A stretch of 64,000 nt of DNA, taken from Locusta migratoria (lineage: Eukaryota; Arthropoda; Insecta; Orthoptera; Acrididae). The translations under genes were made by a program, and so were the position numbers. The first letter of the stretch is position 1; every line of letters starts with the position of its first letter. Shown piece after piece: positions 42,928-53,025 of this stretch. The stretch spans positions 931,301,503-931,365,502 of the forward strand of contig CM048744.1 of assembly GCA_026315105.1 (NCBI GenBank), given 5' to 3'. The notes under the pieces were generated by a model that was given only the letters and a program-made list of their open reading frames with translations, did not search any database and was not told the origin of the DNA.

Positions 42928-43962
42928 TTATTGTGCGGTATCGCTCCCTGTATATCTAGTAAAGCCAACAATACCCTTGAACAGTGCAAGGAGTCCCTTT
43001 ACCAGTTCTTTATCAGACACAATTTCTCCGGGTCTGGTTGTCCCAAATGTTCTGTGCCTTTTACTCTCCAATGCAATGCATTCGAAGATTAGATGTGATG
43101 CTGTTTCAGCACCGTCATCACAGATCCTACATTTAGGGTCCTCTTCTGTTATTCCCATTGTATGTAGGTGTTTTTTGAAATTCCCATGGCCTGTCAGCAA
43201 TCCAACCATGAGTCTAATCTCTCTCCTGTTCAGACCCAGGATTGCAGAGCTTCTTTTCAAACATGGCTTTGGCATCAATACCTTGCCATGTTTTTGTTGA
43301 TGGACTTTGGTCCAATATTCTACGTGCTGTCTTCTGAGCCAGTCATGTAGCTCCAATTTGATCATTGCCTTGGTGATTGTCAGGACAGGTTCAGGTCCAA
43401 TAAATGGAGTCTCTGTCCCCATCCTGGCTAATCTGTCGGCATGTTCGTTGCCATTGATCCCCGAGTGGCCAGGGACCCACAATAGGTTTACTCTATTGCT
43501 TTCCCCTAGCTCCACCAGAACCCTGTGACATTCTGCAACATTTTTAGACCTTGTTGCAGGAGCTGCCAGTGATCTCAGGGCTGCCTGGCTGTCTGAATAG
43601 ATATAGATGCTACGATCTTTGTAGCACCTATGCAAATTCTCCTCCACACACGCCCTGATGGCAGTGATTTCGGCCTGGAATACTGAGGCCAGTTTTCCTA
43701 GAGAGATGACGCCCTCCAGTCTTGGCTGCACCCCATATACCCCGGCCCCAACACCTTGGTCGGATTTTGACCCGTCAGTGAACCAGACAATATCCCCCGT
43801 ACGGTGTCGAACTATTTTCTCCCATTGCTCCCTACTTCCAATTGTTATATTGAAAGGTTTGTTGAAGCAGTATGGGGTTATAATATAGGCGGCTGGCATT
43901 TCCCCAACCTTTCCTATATTTACCTCACTCACTATTTTAGTGTGTGATTCTGGATATCCCAA
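42928..43962 (-). pseudogene. LINE ORF2, RNase H and C-terminal Cys/His region
   Basis: The RNase H acidic set is complete: VWFTDGSKSD, AEITAIRACVEEN, IYSDSQAAL and GNEHADRLARMG. Next come a linker and a Cys/His segment, CRICDDGAETASHLIFEC, as in many I-type LINEs. It is in a different frame from RT: a 1-base indel near 43950 (TTTGGGATATCC) breaks ORF2 between the two domains. Its role would be to remove RNA during second-strand synthesis. Confidence 0.85.
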
Positions 43963-45250
43963 AGAGTTCTAGTTGTTGCCAGATTTGAGTCTGTATGCAC
44001 CAGCCGCTGCCTCCATCTTGATCCAAAGGTGTAATGGGGGGCATATCCAGCATGGTTTCCAACCCAGCAGTTGGTGTGCTGCTAATTCCGCCTGTTATGG
44101 CTAAGCAGGCTAATCTCTGCACCTTACCAAGCTCCTTAGCAGCAACCTGCTGTTCTACCTTCTTCCACCACACGACCGCCCCATAGGTGATCCTGGTGCA
44201 TATCCAGTGCATAGCCTTGGGACTCAGGCTCCAATTTTTGCCACAAGCTCTCCTGGTACTCACAAGAGTACCTTTTGCCTTGGAGCAAATATTCCTGATG
44301 TGAGGGGTCCATGTCAGTTTCTCATCTAGGGTAACCCCTAGATATTTCACTGTCCCCTTCACAGGTAGCGCTTCATTGAAAAGCTTTAGATTCCAACTTG
44401 AATGGATATGCTTCTTTGTGAATGGTACAACAACAGTCTTCTTAGGAGTAACCCCCAGATCCTGTTTTCTGCACCATTCTTGCACAATGTCCAAAGCACC
44501 TTGTGCCATATTCTTTACTGTGTCAGCAAATTTGCCAAGTATTACTATGACAAAATCATCTGCGTATCCTTGGCAAAAGTACTGCCTAGAGTTTAATTCT
44601 CCAATGAGATCATTCACCACTAGATTCCACAATAAAGGGGAAGGAACTCCTCCTTGCGTGCAACATCTAGTGGTGTTGATTACCATTTTTTCATTCATCA
44701 TGGTAGCTTCTACCTTTCTTCCACTGAGCATGGCCCTAGTCCACCTACATATAGTGGTCCCTAGGTCATGCACCCCTGCTGCCCTAACCATGGAATCGAA
44801 GGTCGTATTGCTAAAAGCCCCCTCGATGTCCAGGAAGATACAGAGGGCTATTTCCTGAAAGTGTAGTGCTTTCTCCACCTTCCCAACGAGTTGGTGGAGA
44901 GCTGTCTCACATGATTTACCTGGCTGATATGCATGTTGGTTTGAATGTAGAGGAGCCCTACTTAATCTCCTTTCTCCAACATGCACATTAACCAGCTTTT
45001 CCAATGTCTTAAGAATTAAGGAGGACAGGCTGATTGGTCTCATATCCTTGGCCTTGGTATGATCAATTCTCCCTGGTTTAGGAATGAAGACAACCTTCAC
45101 TGCCCTCCAGGCATTGGGAATGATTCCTGCTGCTAGGCTAACCCTGAATAACCTGCATAGGAATCTAATAAGATTTTCTCTCGCTTGTTGCAGGAGAGCT
45201 GGGAAGATTCCATGGGGGCCAGGTGACTTTAACGATTGAAATGTTCCCAC
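43937..45250 (-). pseudogene. LINE ORF2, reverse transcriptase
   Basis: 437 codons with KAKDMRPISLSSLILKTLEK, FLDIEGAFSNTTFDS, CTQGGVPSPLLWNLVVNDLI and the catalytic GYADDFVIVI, then the thumb region VKYLGVTLDEKLTW. RT residues are intact in this stretch. It is in frame with the upstream piece at 45362-45745 but separated by a TAG at 45362. Confidence 0.88.
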
Positions 45251-45361
45251 CGTCCATCGGACCTTACTGAGATCGACACACTCCTTGGCTAAATCCCAGT
45301 CCTCTTTGCGAATACCTGAGAACCTTTGTCTCTCAGGAATCGCATTCTGGTCTGAGTTATC

Positions 45362-45745
45362 CTACATAGTATATTGAGGAAAGTGAGTCTTGAGGAACAG
45401 TTCCAGCGTTTCATGTGCTGTCTTTGTATACTCCCCATCCTCCTTCCTCAATGTTCCTCCTGGATTAGTTGGTACCCTAGTGAGGATTTTATGAACTCTC
45501 GCTTGAGCATCCGTGCCCTCCACTTCCTCACAGAATACCTTCCAGGATGCCTCCTTTGCCCGTCTGATGGCAAGGTTGTAATTGACAAGGGCCTCACGAT
45601 ACTTTGCCCATTGTCCCTTGCGCCTTGCAAGGTTAAACAGTCTTCGTACCTGTTTCCTTTGCATTTCCAGGTTATTATTCCACCAAGGCACACTCCTATT
45701 TGTGCACTTCTTGGTGATTGAGCAGTTGTCCTTGTATGAGGTCAC
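45362..45745 (-). pseudogene. LINE ORF2, region between endonuclease and RT
   Basis: SVPWWNNNLEMQRKQVRRLFNLARRKG, the conserved Trp-Trp block seen before RT in I-type LINEs, followed by KEASWKVFCEEVEG. It ends at a TAG directly before the RT ORF. Confidence 0.75.
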
Positions 45746-46173
45746 TATAGCAGAGGTTACGGCCTCTGTTACTTCCTCAAACTCTGCTGGATTCCTTATC
45801 GAAGTTTTAATTTCCGATAGGCTGAAGTCAAGGTCTTTCCTATATGTCTCCTAGTCCGTTTTCCTGCGGTTCCCATAGGCCATGGTTTGTCTGGTTCTCA
45901 TTTCAACCTTGAATTTAATATACATGTGATCTGATGAGGATGGCTCCAGGACCACATGCCACTGTTTGACGTAACTTCCCATCATCATGGAACCAAAAGT
46001 TATGTCAATTACTTCTTCCCTTCATCACCCCTATTCAGGATCTCCAAGTTGTTAGATAGGAGAAATTCAAGAAGGTGCTCACCTCTACTGTTGGTGTCCT
46101 TGATGACCCACTATAGATTGTGGGCATTGGCATCACATCCCACCAACAGTTCGTCACCTTGCTGATGGCAGGC

Positions 46174-46563
46174 TTACGTCAGTCTCCTCACTTCCAAAGA
46201 AGGAGGAGAGCTGTCTTCATAAGGAAGGTATGCTGAGGCCAAAACAATTTCCCTCGTGATACCTTCCTCACATTGCTGCATCCTGATGGTCACCAGGTCC
46301 CTGGAACAAAACTCCATCATTGGTATGAAAGGTATTCCATTTCTAACATAAATGCATGTTCTGGAGTTTTTTAGATTTCTGGCATAAATCAGCTTACCTC
46401 CAGTACCACCGAGGCCCGATACACCCCCTTTGTATAAATAGGGTTCTTGTATCAGGGCCACGTCCACCTCGTGTCTCTCCAGGCGACGGCTCAGGGCAGC
46501 AGTGGCCCCTTTACTGTGCTGCAGGTTTATCTGCAGCACTTCCAGACCCCATCTTGCTGCCAT
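46174..46563 (-). pseudogene. LINE ORF2 start, APE endonuclease N-terminal part
   Basis: Begins MAARWGLEVLQINLQHSKGA at 46563, 118 bp after ORF1 ends. Contains the endonuclease motifs LQINLQHS and LIQEPYLYKGGV. A frameshift before 46174 interrupts it; endonuclease residues reappear in another frame (VGCDANAHN near 46110), and further stops follow to about 45850. Confidence 0.8.
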
Positions 46564-46681
46564 TATTGCCTTTAAGGTCTTTGATTACCCTGACGGCAAC
46601 CTGCGAGAAACCTAAAAACAGTTTCAGACCTTGCTCTCGCAATGCCTTCAGGGACTTCTCTCCGACCTCCACCACCAGGGT

Positions 46682-47530
46682 TCATCCTTCCGGAACGACC
46701 TTTTTGTTAATTACCCTCCAATCCTCTGTCGAAACTTTTGGGTTCTGGACCCTTATTTTCTCGAATAGAGTCTTTGGTACCCATATTGATACTTTTGGGG
46801 TCTTCAGGAATTCGGCTGCTGTCTTGACCAGCAGCTTCGCATCCTCCCACGGCGATATCATGGGCACCTTGTACTTAAGCCATTCTGCTGAGTGGTCCCC
46901 CTCGCAGACAAAAATGAGGGCACTGCGATCTAGATAGACCCTCCAGAATTTGGGTCCTGAACCAGCGTCCCCCCCAATCTCTTCAAAGAGGGCCATCTGC
47001 ACGAGCTCCTCCTGCTGCGAGGTGATGCTTACCAGTGGGTTTCCTTCATGGACAACCACCATTCTAAAGACCGAGAATGCAGTACTATAGGTCTGTTTCC
47101 CTATTTCCTGCCTCAGCCTTTTAAGATAACGCTTGTCCAGAGAGGAGGGAGTCTTAGATTCCTCCCTAACCCTCTTGCCACCTCTCTTTGACGTCGAGGG
47201 GGTCTGTGTATCTCCTTCGACCTGAGGCAGTTTCTTTTTGGGGGTCTTGGGCTCAAGCCCTTTTGTTTCCCTCCACTTATGTTTAGGAAGCCATTCTTTT
47301 CCTTCATTTTGCTTCTGTTCCTTGAGAACTTTCCTCCTCTGAGCCCCAGTCAAGCCCTTAATCCTAATCTGGTCCAACTTCTCTGTTACAGTTCCAACTT
47401 CTTGCTCAGGTCTAGACCCTGACTGAGAAGTAGGAGTGCACTCCATCGGTCCTGATCCCAATGTCTGAGTATCTGAGGTCTCAGATTGCCCCTCGGATTC
47501 TTTTAAAATAGTTTTTTTCTCCGTGTTCAT
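46682..47530 (-). CDS. LINE ORF1 protein (DUF4780-like)
   Basis: 282 codons, uninterrupted from ATG at 47528-47530. The N-terminal half is charged and low complexity (KKTILKESEGQSE, KTPKKKLPQVEG). The C-terminal half has a compact domain with FWRVYLDRSALIFVCEGDHS and AEWLKYKVPMISPWEDAKLL, which looks like DUF4780 of insect LINE ORF1 proteins. It probably binds the element RNA. Only this ORF of the element is intact, so it could still be made in trans. Confidence 0.75.
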   Translation of the reverse strand: MNTEKKTILKESEGQSETSDTQTLGSGPMECTPTSQSGSRPEQEVGTVTEKLDQIRIKGLTGAQRRKVLKEQKQNEGKEWLPKHKWRETKGLEPKTPKKKLPQVEGDTQTPSTSKRGGKRVREESKTPSSLDKRYLKRLRQEIGKQTYSTAFSVFRMVVVHEGNPLVSITSQQEELVQMALFEEIGGDAGSGPKFWRVYLDRSALIFVCEGDHSAEWLKYKVPMISPWEDAKLLVKTAAEFLKTPKVSIWVPKTLFEKIRVQNPKVSTEDWRVINKKVVPEG

Positions 47531-47895
47531 CTTAGTCCCACGAGATTTGGGGATTTATATGGTCCACACCACGATAACCCCGTGCGGTGCAAGGCTACTT
47601 ACTCAGGGAGGTCGCCCGGTATCCCTGAGGCTCCGTTCGAGACACATCCACCCATGTGCCTCGCACCCCTCGGCACGGATCGCATCACACCTTGGGTTGG
47701 GAAAGGAATTGGGAAAGGACTGGGAGAGGATAAGGAAGACGGGACGTTGTGGGACAGGCTTGGTCTGATCCACCAGCTCAGGCCTTTCCGCAGTAGGTTC
47801 TCTACCTTCGGTATAGCCCTCTGCTTCACGCGGATACGCAAGCCTCTCCACCCGCACGGACAGTGCTTCGTCAAGGTGGTGTCCCCCGGAGAGGT
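47531..47895 (-). promoter_or_regulatory. LINE 5' UTR (putative internal promoter)
   Basis: 365 bp from the TSD to ORF1. LINE 5' UTRs of this group generally contain internal promoters. No clear motif can be named, and the function is inferred only from the full-length structure. Confidence 0.4.
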
Positions 47896-48162
47896 GCAGA
47901 CCGTGACTGGAGCGCCTCAGTCCCCTCGGCCACCGCAGCCGGCGGAACAAAACCGTCTACCTAAGATTTCATGTGGTGAATGGTGGAGGGTACCTTGTAA
48001 TAAACTTAGACGTCACTTCGTTGATTACCAAGAAAGCAAAGATTTTATTTATCACAGATTGAGGAGGCAGTGGATTGAGGAGGTAGGGGAGGAGCTCGCT
48101 AGAGAGACTGGCTGGTGGTTGGTAGAGAAAGGGAAGGGTGGATGTGAGCAGAGAGAGGGGTC

Positions 48163-48343
48163 CAAATGTTTCTAAATATGAGGGACTTAACTGCTGCAGT
48201 TATCAGTCCCTAGGCTTTTACGAACTACCTAAGCTAACCTATGCTGAGGACAACACACACACACATGTCCATGCCCGATGGAGGACTCGAACCTCCGACG
48301 GGGAGCAACCGCGCGCTATGCAGCAAGGCGCACGGCCACTCCA
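48163..48343 (-). mobile_element. SINE-2 in composite repeat B (second)
   Basis: Minus-strand SINE-2: TCAGTCCCTAGGC, ACACACACACACATGTCC, CTCGAACCTCCGACGG. It lacks about 10 bp in the head relative to the copy at 35750. Same context as in copies A and C. Confidence 0.75.
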
Positions 48344-48345
48344 CC

Positions 48346-48659
48346 ACGACACTGAGAGGGAGGGAAACAGAAGGTGGCCATAGAAACGGAAAGGAGAGAT
48401 GGGCTAACTTAACACTGGGCTGAATAAGCACCCTGGCGTCTCCAGATTTTCAACTAGTTGAGAATAAATATATGTCGCCGTCAAGTCATTTGTTTTACTT
48501 AGGTCTACTGTGATAACATTTTAGTGCAAGGTTATATCTGTTAAGGAACACAGTATGTCAGTAGTTTGATTTTTTTAAAGTCGGTCAGTAATTGAGTGAA
48601 GTACTATTGACCCGCGCTCCGGGTCAACATGTGTGGAATTTCTAATCTATAAAAATCGA
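48346..48659. other. Unassigned stretch
   Basis: Nothing recognised between composite repeat B and the decayed LINE. Confidence 0.35.
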
Positions 48660-50461
48660 AAACCAAACGCGAATTACATCACCGAACAACTAAACTCAGT
48701 TGAGGATAACTTCAGAAACTACAATTGCAGAAATTTCTACAGGATTTTCGCAAACAGAATTAAAGGTTACTCACCACAAAATTAGACCTTCAAAAAAACA
48801 AGATGGAAAACTCACGCTTACCAACCAAGAAAACTGTGATGAATTGGCACACTACTTTTCCAACCTCCTTTACTGTCCCAAACAACCCGAGCGATTCCCA
48901 CTCACATCCATAAGACACACGAAACATGACGCCGAGCTGCCGACACAAGAAGAAATCCGGCGTCACATAAAAAAAAAAAACCCTCAAGAATGGAAAGTCA
49001 CCAGGAGAGGACTGAATCATAGCACAACTACTGAAAAATCTTGGACCAAGATCAGTTCAAAAAATCAAAGAGCTCATTCAGGAAATGTGGCAAAGTAAAA
49101 AACTCCCAGGCGACTGGAAATGTGCAATGATCCATCCACTCCACAAAATAGGAGACAAATCAGATGTTATTGACTACATAGGAATTTCCCTCCTTTGCGT
49201 CCGTTACAGAATCCTCTCCGCTTGCCTCTTCCAACGTGCATGACAAGTCGAACCCACCAGGATTCAGACCACACAGATCAGACACTGAACAAATTTTGAA
49301 CCTGAAATCTAGATTGAAAATTCGAGCTACAAGAAACCTCCAAACCATCTGCACATTCGTCGACTTAAGGAAAGCTTACGGCTCTATCGATCGACGATCC
49401 CAGTTTAATATAATCGACGAAACAATCCAGATCCGAAAACACGACGACTCACACAGCAAACTCTAACAGACACAACTATCAGAGTCACGTTCAACGGAGA
49501 AATACCTCAGTCTTTCTCCATAAAGACTGGACCCCAGCAAGCTGATGGCCTCTCCACATTACTCTTCAATATCGTTCTAGATAAAGCCATTAAAGACTGG
49601 GGAAAAAATGAAAAATCAAAACATCTGGGGACCCATCAGGCTAGGAAGAGAACGCGAGAACATCATCGTCACGTGTCTAGCCTTTGCCGATGATCTCGCG
49701 ATCCTTTCCGGAGATGATTAAACAGAATTTCATCAGATCGAAGTTCTTAAAGAATGCGCTGAAAAAGTTGGACTAGAAATATTTTCCTCAAAAAAACGAA
49801 TTAATAAAACACATCAAAAGAGGAAATCTGATCACAAAATACGGTACAATAAAAAGGGTTAATAACTTCAAATACTTAGCTGAAACCATCAAACCCACAT
49901 GCATGGAAAGATTAGCACAGAAAACACGTGGACTGGAAATGCGGAAAGCATATGGGAAAATTGCGAGCATCTACAACAACAAAAAATGCATTATCATAAA
50001 AACAAAAATTCGACACTACATAAAAGTTATCAAAGCTTAAACCTCAACTACAAAGGGGACCTCGAGAACATCAAGAAAGTCGAAAGAAAAATCATCCGAA
50101 AAATCCTTGTCCCAAAACTTATAAACGAAGAATATCGTCTACAATCTCAGACAGTCACAGAGAAATACTCTAACATTGAAACCGATGTTCACAAACGACA
50201 CTGAAATTCTACGGACATATCATGAGATTAGCAGACAAACGAATAACAAATAAAATTTTGATGTACCTACAGAAACGAAAAACAATTACAGTCTGGATCA
50301 AACAAGTCCAAATTGACATAAAAATGCTAAGATATCAACCATAGGCATTGAAGATCGAAAACCCTCCAGACAAAAAATCCACAACTGGGAAATGTTACCA
50401 AAAGATAAACCCAATACATCGAGAAGAAAATGGACAGAAGAACGTCGGGCCAAACACAGCG
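48660..50461 (+). mobile_element. Decayed LINE (family 5), plus strand
   Basis: RT pieces in several frames: LPGDWKCAMIHPLHK and DVIDYIGISLLCV (finger region), FVDLRKAYGSIDR, FNGEIPQSFSIKTGPQQADG LSTLLFNIVLDKAI (palm), FADDLAIL near 49683, then C-terminal KVERKIIRKIL and KRKWTEERRAK-like codons near 50430. It is the same family as 54735-57480 on the minus strand. Many stops and frameshifts; an ancient copy. Clade not assigned. Confidence 0.65.
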
Positions 50462-50800
50462 AGATTAGATTAGATTAGATTAATACTTGTTCCCTAGATG
50501 ATATATACGAAATTTCGTAAAGATGTGGAACGTGTCAATTTAGTAAATGGTGTCTATACCTGACAATATTTTAAGGATTTTTTAATTTCAATTAATTTTT
50601 ATTTTATCTAAAAATTCATCTAAATTTTAGAAGGTGTTGCCATTCAGAAATTCCTTTAATTTCTTTTTAAATAACAGTTGGCTATCTTTCAGATTTTTGA
50701 TGCTACTTCCTGTGACCGAAGACTTTTGTGGCAGCATAATTCACCCCATTCTGTGACAAAGTTGGATTTAACCTTGAATAGTGAATATCACCCTGTAAAA
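50462..50800 (-). mobile_element. CR1-like LINE with GATTA tail, 3' end
   Basis: The minus-strand 3' terminus is seen as GATTAGATTAGATTAGATTA at 50463, followed by ATACTTGTTCCCTAGATG and GTGGAACGTGTCA, then C-terminal codons around KVFGHRKQ-like residues. The same family as 61711-62790. It is 5'-truncated near 50800 and abuts family 5 directly. Confidence 0.75.
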
Positions 50801-51022
50801 AATGTTATATTAATTTACAGTCTAATCTATATGTAAAAGCTTACGCCTGGCAATTGGAACGACAGTAGCACCCCTAGTGGAAAAAGTGTCAACCACAGGG
50901 TCGCTATCAACAGGAGTAGCGACGGAAGTGGCGCTAGCGCTGCAAGTATCAGCAGTGCAGTTACAGAAGAACGGCACGATCAAAATGTACACTCCTCCTC
51001 CGCTAGCGGCGCTATTGTCGAT
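50801..51022. other. Unassigned spacer
   Basis: A short GC-moderate segment with repeated CGCTAGCGGCGC-like words; nothing recognised. Confidence 0.3.
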
Positions 51023-51195
51023 CTAACAAGGAGACCACATGGGTATCGGATTATAGAATTTTTTTGTGTTAATGGTAAGTGAAGTTCAGAACTTCAGTAA
51101 CAATCAACCAAAGTCATCTCGACGAAATCAACTTTGAAGTTTTTCAAGTACACGTAAGTATCAGTAATTAAAAGACTTGCAGCATCTGTCGATTA

Positions 51196-51327
51196 CGGGC
51201 GAGGGTTCGAATCCCCCTCGGGTATGGATATTTGTGCCGTCCTAGCTAGTTTGTAAGTTTAGCGACTGATGACCCCGTAGTTAAGTTAGTTAAGTCGCAT
51301 AAGCTATACAAACATTTGAACATTTTT
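51196..51327 (+). mobile_element. SINE-1, 5'-truncated, TSD CTGTCGATTA
   Basis: Starts inside the tRNA-like head at CGGGCGAGGGTTCGAATCC and ends ACATTTGAACATTTTT. CTGTCGATTA at 51186-51195 and 51328-51337 is a 10-bp target duplication. It lies inside the left arm of the tRNA-like inverted repeat. Confidence 0.9.
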
Positions 51328-51341
51328 CTGTCGATTAAATC

Positions 51342-51406
51342 AAGTAGTAGCGTTTTGGCCTCATAACCATAGTCACTGGTTCGAATCCTCCTGCGAAACA
51401 GAAATA
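51342..51406 (+). other. tRNA-like sequence, Met(CAT)-like anticodon loop
   Basis: TAGTAGCGTTTTGGCCTCATAACCATAG contains a CCTCATAA loop as in elongator tRNA-Met. It is followed by CACTGGTTCGAATCCTCCTG as a T arm with a B box. The acceptor end is disturbed (GCGAAACAG), and the SINE insertion lies just upstream. Unlikely to be a functional tRNA gene. Confidence 0.45.
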
Positions 51407-51790
51407 TGATTCCTTTTCAAATTCAGTTATATAAAACATTTTGCATCTCTAATTTCACGTGTTGTGGCAGTTTTTGTTATTTGTATGTAGACGAGCTGAA
51501 CACATTGTCGTCACGTAAAATGATGGTTGAATAGGTTAGCTGCTTGGAAAGCCATTAGTAGCTATGGATCGTCGTAGCTCTGAACAACCAAAGACTACCG
51601 TCGTCAACTAATAGTAAAACCAATTCTGTAAAGAATGTAACTTATGTTGTTTTAATTGAATCCATCATTTTAACTACCTTTTATAAAATATAGAAAATTG
51701 TGAATAAACAAAAAACTGTTTTTTTTTTCGTAAAAATTACCATTAGATATTATAATTGTGTAAGAGTTCGATTACAACGAAATAAAAAAT

Positions 51791-51863
51791 CTGTCTCAGC
51801 AGGATTCGAATCCTCGAAGCTTTTTAAGTCCTGAACGCTCCCGCCTAAGCTACACCAACAGAT
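51791..51863 (-). other. tRNA-like sequence, right arm
   Basis: On the minus strand: TGTTGGTGTAGCTTAGGCGG (D-arm/A-box-like), GGACTTAAAAAGC (anticodon region), GAGGATTCGAATCCTGC (T arm, B box) and GAGACAG able to pair with the 5' end over about 5 bp. The anticodon stem is weak, so the identity is uncertain. Confidence 0.4.
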
Positions 51864-52338
51864 GCAGCCACTCATTTATTGATTCTTATATATATTTGCC
51901 AAACTTCAAAGCCATTTTTCTCGAGAATTTTCGAGAGTTGCTTCGAAAGGCTATGGCCGATTGTTATTTAAGTTCTGAACTTCACGTACCATAGATATCA
52001 AAAAATTCTAAAATGCGATACCCACGGGGTCTTCTCGTAAGTGCCGCACGTAAACTTTTCCGTACAGAATAACAGCCATATACAACCGCTCTCTCAAAGA
52101 AGGATCTGTACCAAAAGATTGGAAAGCTGCAAGCTTTGTTTACAAGATAAATCAATCAAAAGTGAAGGCCGTAAACTCCACAAGATACCTAGGAATTACT
52201 ATTACCTCAGAGGTAAACTGGAAAGACCACGTAGATAATGTCGTGGGAAAGGCGAACTAGAGACTGCGTTTTATTGGCAGAACCCTTGAAAGATGCAACA
52301 GAACTACTTAGAAGACTCCATACACTACGCTTGTCCTT

Positions 52339-52340
<2 letters not shown>

Positions 52341-52388
<48 letters not shown>
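52341..52388. repeat. Poly-T tract, 48 bp
   Basis: Uninterrupted T run inside LINE coding sequence. The related copy (minus strand of about 60660-60690) has CCTTTTTTGCAG at this point, so the run looks like an in-place expansion of a short homopolymer rather than a new poly(A) insertion. Its length in the raw genome may be imprecise. Confidence 0.8.
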
Positions 52389-52389
<1 letters not shown>

Positions 52390-52715
52390 GAGTAATGCTG
52401 CTCAGTGTGGGATCATTATCAGGTGGGTTTGACGGAGGACATCGAAAGAGTCCAACGAAGGGCAGCTCGTTTTGTATTGTCACGATAAATGGGAGACAGC
52501 GTACCGGAAATCATACAGGATCTGGGATGGGAATCATTAAAACAACGGCGCTGATCGCTGCGGCTTGGGCTACTTACGAAACTCCAAACGCCAACATTTT
52601 CCTCCGAATGCGAGAATATATTACTAACTCCCACTTACATAGGCAGAAAAGATCATCAGAATACGAGAAATCAGAGCTCGAACGGAGAGATTCAGGTGTT
52701 CTTTCCTCCCGCGCG

Positions 52716-52909
52716 CGCGTGTGAAGTAGCCGAGCGGTCTAAAGCATCTCGCTGCGGAGCGCGCGGTTACTCGCTGTGGAGGTTCGAGTCCTCCCTGGGG
52801 CATGGGTGTGTGTGTTTGTCCGTAGGTTAGTTTACCTAGGTTTAAGTAGTTTGTAAGCTACGGACTGATGACCACGGAGTTCGGTTCGACAGAATTACAA
52901 ACAACGAAC
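52716..52909 (+). mobile_element. SINE-2, full length, 11-bp TSD
   Basis: A tRNA-like head of the long-variable-arm type (GTAGCCGAGCGGTCTAAAGC, TCGCTGCGGAGCGCGCGG, GGTTCGAGTCCTCC), then GCATGGGTGTGTGTG, AGTAGTTTGTAAGCTACGG and ACTGATGACCACGGAGTTCG. CCTCCCGCGCG at 52705-52715 and 52910-52920 is the target duplication in the LINE C-terminal codons. This is the best SINE-2 reference copy here. Confidence 0.92.
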
Positions 52910-53025
52910 CCTCCCGCGCGCTATTCGAGAATGGAATGGGAGATAAATAGTATGAAGGTGGTTTGATGATCCCTCTGCCAGGCACTTAAAGGTGATTTGC
53001 AGAGTATCCCATGTAGATGTAGATA

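Larger units (their letters stand above)
42851..47895 (-). mobile_element. I/LOA-like LINE, full length, 11-bp TSD
   Basis: A 5045-bp minus-strand element flanked by GCAGACCGTGA at 42840-42850 and 47896-47906. It has a 5' UTR of about 365 bp, ORF1 (46682-47530), ORF2 with endonuclease, RT and RNase H, a 3' UTR, and a tail of AAATCAAATCAAATCA. The presence of RNase H after RT and a DUF4780-like ORF1 fits the I/LOA/R1 group; the exact clade is not determined. ORF2 is broken in the endonuclease, before RT, and between RT and RNase H. Confidence 0.9.
41944..48345. repeat. Composite repeat, copy B, split by a LINE
   Basis: Corresponds to copy A (34762-35938) at 41944-42688 and, after the inserted SINE and LINE, at 47944-48345. 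The join is exact: GAGGAACA before 42689 and GGAACAAAACCGTCTAC from 47944 together match the uninterrupted GAGGAACATAACCGTCTACG of copy A near 35537. Confidence 0.75.
51023..52040. mobile_element. Long inverted repeat carrying tRNA-like sequences in both arms
   Basis: The left arm (51023-51195, then 51338-51410 after a SINE) and the right arm (51790-52040) are inverted copies at about 70 to 75 percent by eye. Shared words include GGGTATCG, TGAAGTTCAGAACTT, AACAATC and GCATCTGT. Each arm ends inward in a tRNA-like segment with a perfect B-box core (GGTTCGAATCC left, GGATTCGAATCC right). The middle (51411-51789) is AT-rich and non-coding. No terminal duplication could be fixed. Confidence 0.6.
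52050..53025 (+). mobile_element. CR1-type LINE (family 2), with poly-T expansion and nested SINE
   Basis: Plus-strand fragment: SLKEGSVPKDWKAASFVYK, then a jump to STRYLGITITSEVNWKDH (internal deletion), FIGRTLERC, LTEDIERVQRR-like codons out of frame, ELERRDSGVLSSRAR, and the 3' end with CACTTAAAGGTGATTTGCAG and GTAGATGTAGATA near 53023. A T48 run (52341-52388) occupies the place where the copy at 60291-61212 has only about 6 T residues. A SINE-2 is nested at 52716-52909. Confidence 0.8.

Noticed and set aside
46356..46937. 193-codon plus-strand ORF
   Set aside because: It is antisense to the LINE ORF1 and endonuclease, which show clear domains on the minus strand.
47582..48175. 197-codon plus-strand ORF
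   Set aside because: It crosses the LINE 5' UTR, its target duplication, a SINE head and the composite repeat, so it cannot be an ancestral gene.
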